The notes beneath the pieces were generated by a model. The model saw only the letters and a list, made by a program, of their open reading frames with translations. It had not been told where the DNA came from and made no database searches. From contig NW_024736071.1 of assembly GCF_018991925.1 (NCBI RefSeq), forward strand, positions 16,427,402 to 16,491,401: a stretch of 64,000 nt of DNA, in the 5' to 3' direction. This DNA comes from Homarus americanus (taxonomy: Eukaryota > Arthropoda > Malacostraca > Decapoda > Nephropidae). The position numbers and the translations under genes are program-made. Below are positions 29,269 to 64,000 of this stretch, piece by piece (position 1 is the stretch's first letter; each line of letters starts with the position of its first letter).

Positions 29269-30226
29269 CAGTTTTTTATTATTATTTATTGGGCACTCCC
29301 CTACATCCTTGTGTAAGGTGAAGCGCAGAAGCGTTTACAGTGCCCAACAGGGAAGCATGCTAAGTCCATAAGGGCTGCAGGGCTGCAGCTCCCCTACAAA
29401 ACTGTCAGACGTATAGTACCTCTACTTCTATACCAGACAAACAATTTAATCAAGTTTTTATAAAAATATTCAGATAGAATGTTGTCGTCATTATATATTA
29501 CGCAATTAGTGCCCGTGCTGCACTGAAATTTGGTCTTCAATCTCTGCAGTCCATTGACCTAACTGACACGTGCGGTGGAGGGGTATAATAGCAGCCCTTC
29601 TACTTCACAGTAGACAGACCTTGAGCCGTGCTTAATGAAAGCTATCTACAGTCTACATTATCAGAAACTGTAAAGCTTATCAAGATAATGACAACGGCTG
29701 AGGCAGAAAGGTGTTTTACAGCCTTGAAAAGAATCCAAACTTTTTTGCCGAATATCACGATGGATGACATTATCTGCTTTAGTAATGATATTCATTGAAA
29801 ATAAAACGGTCACAAAAATAAATGACTTTTGTGAAAAAGTAGCTAATCACTTTGGTACATCAAAGAGCCGCCGCACGGAGTTTATCTTTCAAGCAATGTA
29901 CAGCTGGGCCCCAGATGCCCAGCTGGGCCCCAGAGTATTCACGCCATCAACTTCAACTCACAAACTGGACCCTAAGGTTTTTTTTTTCTTTTGCAAATTA
30001 TAAAAAATTGCAGTCCCCCTTTTTGCATTTTATCACGAGCCGCCACTAGTAGTAGTAGTAGTAGTAGTAAAAATAGCATTAGTATATGAAAAAGTATGGA
30101 TAATTTACCTTGTGGTTCACAGCCAGGACACTCTGGTGGTGGGTGAGTGTAGGTGAGGGCGGGCAGGATAATGAACACACCTACACCTATCAAGAACACC
30201 TTCTCATGCCATCTCCCTGTCTTCAT
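27290..30226 (-). CDS. Single-pass membrane protein with minisatellite-encoded tail
   Basis: Three exons on the - strand: 30226-30109, 29080-28619 and 28395-27290, with phase-1 introns that start GT and end AG. The product is about 561 residues. Exon 1 is a clear signal peptide (KVFLIGVGVFIILPALTYT) followed by PPPECPGCEP. Exon 2 is a Cys-poor ectodomain of about 154 residues rich in beta-type segments (ATIHLIINTPKWEKFAL, VLVVGQQVTLKF), with sequons NAS and NMT; I do not recognise its family. Exon 3 holds a Ser/Thr/Pro stalk with a duplicated motif (PSVVENSPAFST and PSVVDNSPAFST), then the membrane helix (CWLICGLAGMCILFVISLVV), a basic stop-transfer (QLRRKY), and an acidic tail with two NEWDPT motifs. 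The last 80 residues come from a short repeat (DHTLEH). It converges with the mucin-like gene, 3.5 kb apart. Confidence 0.7.
27340..27545 (-). repeat. 15/18-bp coding minisatellite in gene 2 tail
   Basis: Units based on GTGTTCCAGGGTGTGGTC on the + strand encode repeated HDHTLEH/HYDTLEH on the - strand, at the C-terminus of the membrane protein. Copies differ by codon substitutions without breaking the frame, unlike the non-coding arrays nearby. Confidence 0.75.
29156..29272. repeat. (TAG)n microsatellite
   Basis: An interrupted TAG array in intron 1 of the - strand membrane-protein gene. Another short TAG run lies at about 30046-30068. Confidence 0.9.
29500..29905 (+). pseudogene. hAT transposase C-terminal relic
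   Basis: At 29688 onward a frame reads MTTAEAERCFTALKRIQTFL, the hallmark start of the hAT C-terminal dimerisation region. A second frame from 29764 continues with LSALVMIF and later EKVANHFGTSKSRRTEF, the usual end of the same region. A one-base shift near 29763 separates them, and stops occur upstream. It is a fossil inserted in intron 1 of the - strand gene, in the opposite orientation. Confidence 0.65.
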
Positions 30227-30872
30227 CCTGTATACTACACAGAGTGGGTGTTCCCTGATAACCCTACCACAGCCGCCACGACCACAACAACCACCCCTAC
30301 CAGAATCACCACAACCACTCTTACTCCTACCAACACCACCACTACCACAACCACTTAAACCCCTACCAGAATCACTACAACCATACTTTCTCCAACTACA
30401 TCACCAATACCACAATCAAAAGCTGAAATGGCTAAATTTCAGTACCACACACATATACAACTCTTCTCGGACACCACACCACCACAGTTTCGCCGCACCG
30501 CAACTTCTCGCGCCAATCAGTATCCTCAGGCGTCTCTGCTACGTCAACACAGGACCCCCCGTGGCCGTGTTTATATATATATATATCTCCTCCCCTCAAC
30601 CAAGGCCCAAGTCTCTCCCTACCTCCAACCCCCCACACTCCCACGTTGACCCCCTCCTCCACCACCCCACACCCTCCACTACCCTCCCAACTCCCCCACC
30701 TCCTCCCACCACCCCACACCCCCAACTCCCCTCCTAACTCCCCCACCTCCTCCCACCACCCCACACCCCACACCGCCCCCCATATCCTCTTTCCCCATAT
30801 TCTGTTACACTTCCTTAAATCTCTGTACATGACAACGAGAACAACAGGATATCTGACAACAGGAAGCATCGT
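30227..30872. other. Upstream flank of gene 2, C-rich
   Basis: Contains (ACC)-type repeats at about 30260-30360, a short (AT)n at about 30560-30585 and a CCCCACACC-rich block at about 30640-30790. The Pro/Thr open frames are low-complexity artefacts. The promoter of the - strand gene is expected here, but I see no clear element. Confidence 0.5.
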
Positions 30873-30946
30873 GGCGTCAATATTATGATCTGTTCCCTTA
30901 TCCTGGCGGGGATTTTATTCTCTCGTCATAATATATTTGTCACAAA
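30873..30946 (-). repeat. Right arm of the inverted repeat flanking gene 2
   Basis: Reverse-complement match to about 25675-25745. It begins about 650 bases upstream of the gene 2 start codon. Confidence 0.7.
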
Positions 30947-30956
30947 GACTTTAACA

Positions 30957-32499
30957 CAACTGAAAAATAACTCTAATAAAGATGGTCTGAAGGCTAAATG
31001 GACAAACAAAATAATTATAATCGAAAATAAAATAACTGGCTAAAATTTCCCCTAAATAAGAGATTAAGATTAATATCTACCACTCTCAATAGTTAACAAG
31101 CGATGCAAAATAGTTCAATCTGTCCCCAAGCGATGGAAATCCCCCCCGGTGGCAGATTTACGCACTATAGCCTATAACTTTGTCCAAATTCTCCAGATCT
31201 AGTCAGTCGATCCATTATCTCACATCATTAACTTCTTCACTGTTTCATCTGGATTATGGCAGCTTCATGTGGTTATTCAGTAGGTCCCATAAGTTATCCT
31301 CATTTAGTATATATTTCAATTGTGCGTTTATTTATATTGATGTAGGGAATTCTATTTTGTTAAAGAAGTATTCATGTTTTTTCGTCTGAATTTACATAAT
31401 ATTGATACAAAGAGCTACTGTTTTTTACTGAGGAATTCATCAAGTGTCACTTTTAATGGCGTTATTGAGAAGATTTTCCTCACCACACAAACTCCATAAT
31501 GCAGGCAAAGTTTTCAGTCAAGTAACAATCTACTCATTAAGGAGACTAAAATCCCGCCTCGTCTGTTTTGTGGATCTGAATAGAGTGTCTTAACTTCAGA
31601 GATAACAAACATAACTCAAGCTGCTGATGTGAGGTCCTTCAAACTGATATAGAGTGTTAAAAAGAGACAAGGAAGAAGTATATCGAGATCCGTTCAGTGT
31701 ACCATTTTCTTTGTTACTGGGATAATGGTAGAAAACGAATATATTTAAGGGATAACTTTGTTCAACGGTATAATCTTCTTTTTCTCACTGTATATAAAAT
31801 TTTTGGTCCTTTTCAACACTATAATTACACGATATACACGTTCTTACTATCAACAAATGGTTATTTATATGCAATGTTGTTGTGTTGAAGGATTATCCAT
31901 CGTCCTTTCTTCTCTTCATCGTCGTCATCTTCCTCCTCCTCATCGTCATCTTTCACAACTTTTCTCTCCTCCTCTCCTTCCTCTTCCTCAATTACCTGCC
32001 TTTTCTTCATCTTCTTCTCTCCAATTCCCTCACTGTTTTTTTTTATTCTCATCCTGTTAAGTTTTTTCTCCCTCCATCTTCACCTATTGAAGCCTGACTC
32101 TCATAACCTCTACAGCTTCACCCCTCTTGCTTACACTCTTACCTCTGCCTCTGTTATCATATCTTACATATCTTCCGTTTCTAAAACAACCTCGTCTCTT
32201 CCCTCCACTCTCTATCCCACACACACACACACATATTGCTCTCTCTCTCTCTTAGTGTGTGTTTAAGAGCTCATTCGTCTGACGTATCACTAGTGAGTTG
32301 ACAAAAGGTTGAATAAAACGTCCACTGATGATTGCATACATAACATTTATATCAATGTCTCCTGATAGTTTTACATAGATTTAGTAAAATAATTTCCTTA
32401 CGTTATAAAACATTGTGAAAGAATAGCATCTCCGAGATAAGTTATAGACAGACTAACGTTCACACCGATTCTTCTGCAGATATCAAAGACGCCTCCATC
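30957..32499. other. AT-rich intergenic stretch
   Basis: No gene or mobile element is recognised. It contains a CT-rich, degenerate tract at about 31900-32080 and short CA/CT runs at about 32220-32260. Confidence 0.5.
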
Positions 32500-32830
32500 C
32501 CTCCCTCACCCCCCCCCTTACACTCCTCCCTTATCCCCACCCCCACACACCCTCCCTTTCTCCCTCACCTCCCCCACACCTCCCTTTCTCCCCGCCTCCC
32601 TGCACACCCCTTTCTCCTCACCCCCCACACACTCCTCCCTTTCTCCCTCACCTCCCCTACACACTCCTCCCTTTCTCCCTCACCTCCCTTACACACTCCT
32701 TCCTTTCTCCCTCACCTCCCCTACACACTCCTCCCTTTCTCCCTCACCTCCCCTACACACTCCTCCCTTTCTCCCTCACCTCCCCTACACACTCCTCCCT
32801 TTCTCCCTCACATCTCCTGCACACCTCCTC
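32500..32830. repeat. About 32-bp CTCCC-rich minisatellite
   Basis: Units built on CTCCCTTTCTCCCTCACCTC followed by CCTACACA, around ten copies. The 5' copies are more degenerate. Confidence 0.8.
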
Positions 32831-33059
32831 AATATCATTACGATTTTCCTGTGTTATTTTTGATTATCCAGGATCTATCTGCACCCAACACATCCCAAGA
32901 CTCAGGTTCGAATCCCCTATCGTTTGTCCTGGCCTTGAACCACGATCCTAATGATTCAGTTCTAATACCATAAGATGCGTTGACTAGCATCCTCAACATC
33001 GTTAGTCAATTGTTTTTCTTCTTATTCTGGACTGATCTGGCTACAGAGTCGGTGGTTAA

Positions 33060-33235
33060 GTGAGAATTGTTAAAGGGTTAAATCATCATCGTTAATGGGG
33101 TGTATTAGCATCGTCAAATGGTTAAATTATCGTCGTGATCAAAGGGTTAATTCATCGCCAGAGGGTTAAATCGTCGTCATCAAAGGGTTAAATCATCATC
33201 AAAAGGTTGAATCATCATCATCAAAGGATTAAAAT
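33060..33235. repeat. AAAGGGTTAAATCATCGTC tandem motif, locus 1
   Basis: Degenerate repeats of about 20 bp. The same or the complementary motif recurs in short tandems near 20520-20600, 48350-48620, 52500-52790 and 62870-62960. Confidence 0.7.
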
Positions 33236-33723
33236 GCCCCCTAGTGTAACGCGATGACTTTACTATAAGTATGTCCCCACCACACTGCAGCCTGAGACCC
33301 TGTACTGACAACAACATCCTCTCCTCCTCTTGGGTGAGTAACCGGGAGCAAAGAAAGATCCACAACTCTGCCTGTATAGAGACACTGTCATAACATTATT
33401 AATCTGTTAAGAAGGCCTTTGATAGCAGAAGAATCGGTATAAGTACACAACAATATCCACACATCACATTGTTTTTATCAGTTTGACACAGCATAAGTTC
33501 CCATTTGGTATACTCTACGTCATGTTATACGTCTACGATACGTCGAAGTTTATGTGGTCGTGGCCTCAGTACACCATAGCCAACACGACGCACAAAACTC
33601 AGCTATATAACCCACACAGAATAGCAGTTTATCTCATTAAACCAAAACAAAACAAAAATTCTACACGATACATTTTCACAACTTGGAGTAAAACAAATAA
33701 AATCAAGAGAGAAAGAATATACC

Positions 33724-33920
33724 AGTAAGAATATGGTCAGCAGCATATTAGAGAACTTAAGAATATGGCCAGCAGCATATTAGAGAACTTAAGAATATGG
33801 TCAGCAGCATATTAGAGAACTTAAGAATATGGTCAGCAGCATATTAGAGAACTTAAGAATATGGTCAGCAGCATATTAGAGAACTTAAGAATATGGTCAG
33901 CAGCATATTAGAGAACTTAC
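33724..33920. repeat. 32-bp tandem repeat, 6 copies
   Basis: Nearly identical units of AAGAATATGGTCAGCAGCAT followed by ATTAGAGAACTT. Confidence 0.9.
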
Positions 33921-34253
33921 CACAACAAAATGAGTTACAGCACAACATTATTATTTTTTTTTTTGCGTTAGATCATACCTGGAGAATATGCTTTAATAAA
34001 TATCATACAAGGAATATTGCTGAATATTCCCTCCACTGACTAAACAGACTCTGGAACATATCATCTTGTCACCCGATGATATATCTTCCCTTGAGAACAT
34101 ACACACACTCACTACGGCATCTACTTCAGAGAGTATGTCCACCATAGAATACACTCATCATACATCTAGTGAAATAGGCACATTGAAGAGAGTAGCACTG
34201 TAGAGTATGAATGTAGGGGCGGCCAGCCATCCAGTGTATGCTTAAACCTATCT

Positions 34254-34322
<69 letters not shown>

Positions 34323-34531
34323 CAGCATCTGCCAACTATCACATACCAGTAGTTGAGAAATATGTACTTAATAACATGTCTTTTCGTATATAAAGTTAGA
34401 GTAGGTTAGGTTAGGGTAGGTTAGGTTAGAGTAGGTTAAGTTAGGGTAGGTTAGGGTAGGTTAGGTTAGGTTAGGTTAGGTTAGGTTAGGTTAGGTTAGG
34501 TTAGGTTAGGTTAGGTTAGGTTAGGTTAGGT
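34254..34531. repeat. (GA)n and telomere-like (TTAGG)n arrays
   Basis: (GA)n lies at about 34254-34319. (TTAGG)n lies at about 34404-34531, degenerate at first (TAGGGTAGG variants) and then perfect for about 18 units. The strand orientation is opposite to the CCTAA arrays left of 26 kb. Confidence 0.9.
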
Positions 34532-35378
34532 GTACTGGTGACCCCGGTAAGCTGGCGTCCCTAAACTCCTACTCAAGTGCTTTCGGAAGGCAGAGGAGTA
34601 TAGTGGAGCTACACACTGCAGTATATACAAGTGCTTGTGGCTACTAGTGTTAATGGTCAACCTAAACTAACCATTAAGATAAGGGTCAAGTCTTCATGTG
34701 ACCTAGTTTCAATAGCACGTCTCCTAGTAGATGGGATATGTACTAGGTCTCCTCTCCTCAGTGTAACACCATTCTGGCCTCCGTAAACTGGGCTATTTGA
34801 TTTCTTTACAGATGTATCATTTGAAAGCTAGTACAAAATGATAAGACTACAGTGAGTTAGTATTTAGTTCAGTGTACATTTTTTTTAATTGTGTTAAATG
34901 GTGACATTCACTTCAAAATACAACTGATCTGTAGCAATTCATTCCTCCATTAAACATCTTCTTACAGACACACAGATCAATACTGTATTATTATATGATA
35001 TCTGTAATCCTCGTTCCTTTAACTTCTATAAGACCCCGCTCATGTGATAAGTTAATAAGCTATGCCTTCACTACAGCTGTATTCTAAAGTGCATTTTGTA
35101 TTTACTACTTAACAACACGATACATAATGGATAATTGATTTATTTTCATTTTTGGATCTTTTGTTGTGGCTGTCAGGCGCCGGAACAGTTATTAAGAAGC
35201 CAACTAGTGTGGCCGTGTGTGTGTGTGTGTGTGTGTGTCTATAGTGTATCTAGCTGTTTAAATATATCATGGCGAGACTTTTACAGAAAAGAAATAAATT
35301 CGAGTGTTGGGGAAATTTATGTTAAGTTCGGGGCTTAAAACTGGAGTAATACTGGTAGCTAGCCTATGAAGGCACACA

Positions 35379-35465
<87 letters not shown>

Positions 35466-35560
35466 ATGATCCCTTAAAACCTTCGCCAGAAATATTGTGT
35501 TAGGGTGCGTTCTAATTCGTCGAATTTCTGCCAATCCTCTTTCATTCTGTAAGATACACA
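34532..35560. other. Intergenic, no gene seen
   Basis: Unique sequence with a (GT)n run (about 35216-35238) and a long (CA)n run (about 35380-35461). Short open frames there read Cys-Val repeats and are artefacts. Confidence 0.5.
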
Positions 35561-35810
35561 CTGTTGATTGGTCAAATTATGGGCACTGGGAATATACTTA
35601 GAGATGTACTTTACTTATTGGTCCAATTTAAGCCACTCTGATATCATCAAGTAGGATAATTGAACCTGGTTGGTCGGGTTTTCTCTTTTGATACTAAACG
35701 GGCGTCGTAAAATTTACTGTGATTGGTTTATCTAGACGAAAGACGTTTGGAGATGCATTGTGATTGGCTGATCTTTTATCTGCCCTGTCGGAGGTTTATG
35801 ATTGGTCAGA
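35560..35810. promoter_or_regulatory. Cluster of ATTGG (CCAAT-box) motifs
   Basis: At least five ATTGG motifs (reverse CCAAT) occur within 250 bases, near 35566, 35616, 35722, 35762 and 35801, several inside the wider string TGATTGG. This may be an NF-Y type cluster or a decayed tandem repeat with a period near 40-50 bases. No transcript start is visible. Confidence 0.25.
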
Positions 35811-36524
35811 CTGTCGCCACTTTACTGCGTGTTAGAGGACAAGATGATGAAGTATTATGTAAAGATTTATTAAGTATTTTTGTTTACGGTTTCAACAACA
35901 CCTGGATCTTGTTAAACTAGAAATTAATAAATGAATAGATAGATGTATTCACTAGAGAGATACAGAGCGACAGGAGGAGAGAGAAAACACCCAAAATTTA
36001 AGGTCGTTAGCGAAGGTCATCATAGTTTGAGTGACATTAATGACTTGTACCGAGCATTAATGAGACGTTATGGTATATTATCATCATGAGTGACATCCTC
36101 CATACTGAGATACAGACAGACATCGAAGACAACACGTTCCTATCTTCACACAACCTCCCTGGGCCTTCTGTAAGCCGAGGACATCAATGACTTCACTGAG
36201 CCATCAATTAAAGACATCACAAGAGAGCGGTAACTTCATTAAGCCATCTATTCAAGAAAACTTTTAGCATCTGTCATCCTAAAGGGGAAAAATCCATCAT
36301 AGATCTTAACTGAGTATTTTCACCCCAATGGACAGGACAGTTATCTCGACAGGGTGATGGGTCGACTAGTGATAAATTCTCTCCCTCTCACGTGTTCACC
36401 AGAGATCGTGGCTAAACCAATCGTTCTTTTTTTTGTTCTTTTTCTTCTTCTTCACCGTCAGCGCCCCTCCCCCCTACACCCAGTCCCCCGGGGCGTGAAG
36501 GGAGGTGGAGGGAGCTGCGAGTCC

Positions 36525-62797
<26,273 letters not shown>

Positions 62798-62869
62798 GAT
62801 GTGGCCTGTAAGAAGAAGATGGCGGATGAATGATAGAGGGAGAGAGAGAGAGAGAGAGAGTTACATCAT

Positions 62870-62960
62870 CGTCATTAAAGGGTTAAATCATCGTCATTAA
62901 AGGGTTAAATCATCGTCATTAAAGGGTTAAATCATCATAATCGTCAAAGGGTTAAACATC
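62870..62960. repeat. AAAGGGTTAAATCATCGTC tandem motif, locus 5
   Basis: Four 21-bp units, near-identical to the array at 33060-33235. Confidence 0.8.
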
Positions 62961-63059
62961 GTCTCCCCCGTACCCCCCTGACCCCCTCCACTATAATACA
63001 CCCTTAATACCCTGGCTTAGGTCTTGACTCACGGAAGACTGAGTCTGACCTGATGAGCG

Positions 63060-64000
63060 GGGGCCAAGGACTGGAGGAGAGAGACGGGAGGAGGAGAGAG
63101 ACGGGAGATAGAGAGAGACGGGAGGTAGAGAGAGACGGGAGGTAGAGAGAGACGGGAGGTAAAGAGAGACGGGAGGTAGAGAGACGGGAGATAGAGAGAG
63201 GGAGGAGGAGAGAGACAGGAGGTGAGAGAGACGGGAGGATAGAAGACGGGAGATGAGAGAGACAGGAGATAGAGAGACGGGAGATAGAGACGGGAGGTGA
63301 GAGGGCAGGGAGATAGAGGGGAGCGGGAGATAGAGACGGGAGGGAGAGGAGAGACGGGAGATAGAGAGAGAGACGGGAGATAGAGACGGGAGGTGAGAGA
63401 GAGACGAGGAGGAGGAGGAGAGAGACAGGAGGTAGAGAGACGGGAGGAGAGAAGACAGGGAGGTAGAGACGGGAGATAGAGACAGAGGGAGGTAGAGAGG
63501 GAGCAGGAGATAGAGAGAGACGGGAGACGGGAGGTAGAGAGAGACAGGAGGAGGAGAGACAGGAGGTAGAGAGACGGGAGATGAGAGAGACGGGAGATAG
63601 AGAGAGACAGGGAGATAGAGACAGGAGATAGGGAGACAGGGAGGTAGAGAGAGAGGCGGAGATGAAGAGAGGGCAGGAGATAGAGCAGGAGATGAGAGAG
63701 GGAGATAGAGAGAGACGGGAGATAGAGAGACGGGAGGTAGAGAGACGGGAATAGAGAGAGAGACGGAGATGAGAGAGACGGAGATAGAGACGGGGAGGTG
63801 AGAGAGACGGGGAGGTGAGAGACGGGAGATAGAGAGAGACGGGGAGGTAGAGAGAGACGGGAGATAGAGAGAGGTGGGGGAGGGGAGATGAGACGGGAGA
63901 TGAGAGAGACGGGAGATAGGGGAGGAGGTGAGTGATGGGGAGGAGGTAGAGGTGATAGGGAGGGTAGTGATAGGGAGGAGGTGGTGATGGAGGTAGTGAT
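63060..64000. repeat. GAGAGACGGGAGATAGA minisatellite running off the end
   Basis: About 50 units of 13-18 bp, with frequent small indels, continuing to the window edge where GGTGATAGGGAGGTAG units take over. Confidence 0.9.

Noticed and set aside
32900..32920. GGTTCGAATCC B-box-like motif
   Set aside because: No A-box or cloverleaf in the preceding 80 bases.
33293..33337. + strand exon-like segment (CACTGCAG ... TTGG/GTGAGT)
   Set aside because: Very short, with only one open phase and no neighbouring exon to join.

Overview
The window looks like nuclear DNA of an arthropod, most probably a decapod crustacean. Reasons: spliced genes with GT-AG introns, several interstitial arrays of the arthropod telomere motif TTAGG/CCTAA, very dense micro- and minisatellites, and decayed metazoan transposons (LINE, hAT, pogo-like and mariner-like miniature elements). 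The decapod assignment is inference. There is no operon, phage or CRISPR structure. Most long open frames here are low-complexity tandem repeats, not genes.

Four spliced genes can be assembled from splice sites plus reading-frame phase. (1) A + strand gene at about 5.6-23.75 kb encodes a transmembrane mucin-like protein: an 8.4 kb, 21-bp (7-codon, TTSSTDA) tandem repeat, then a Thr-rich linker, EGF-like, SEA-like, EGF-like and EGF-like modules, one membrane helix and a cytoplasmic tail. All ten introns after the repeat agree in phase. The layout resembles vertebrate membrane mucins of the MUC3/12/13/17 type. (2) A - strand gene (30226 to 27290) converges on it and encodes a second single-pass membrane protein: signal peptide, ectodomain of no family I recognise, Ser/Thr stalk, membrane helix, and a tail partly made from a short minisatellite. 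(3) A - strand gene (62797 to 36525, five phase-consistent exons) encodes about 347 residues with a His-rich start, an acidic dileucine motif, two related amphipathic helices resembling PKA RII-anchoring sites, and a Cys-rich basic C-terminus. (4) A less certain + strand gene has exons lying between those of gene 3. It includes a start exon at 37999 and an exon carrying an NPxY motif at 55219.

Layout: 0-5 kb holds transposon relics (pogo-like miniature element, LINE 3' end, a reverse transcriptase scrap, and a retroelement C-terminus with a zinc-knuckle/nuclease-like domain). 5.6-23.75 kb is the mucin gene, with palindromic elements in its introns. 23.75-27.3 kb is intergenic with a 27-bp satellite. 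27.3-30.2 kb is gene 2, with a hAT relic in intron 1. 31-36 kb is mostly empty with small tandem arrays. 36.5-62.8 kb holds the interleaved genes 3 and 4, with introns full of simple repeats, a pogo-like element and a 765-bp solo LTR inserted in a 26-bp satellite. 63-64 kb is a purine-rich minisatellite running off the end.

Many tandem arrays carry scattered 1-2 base indels that look like unpolished long-read errors, so frames inside arrays should be treated with caution.
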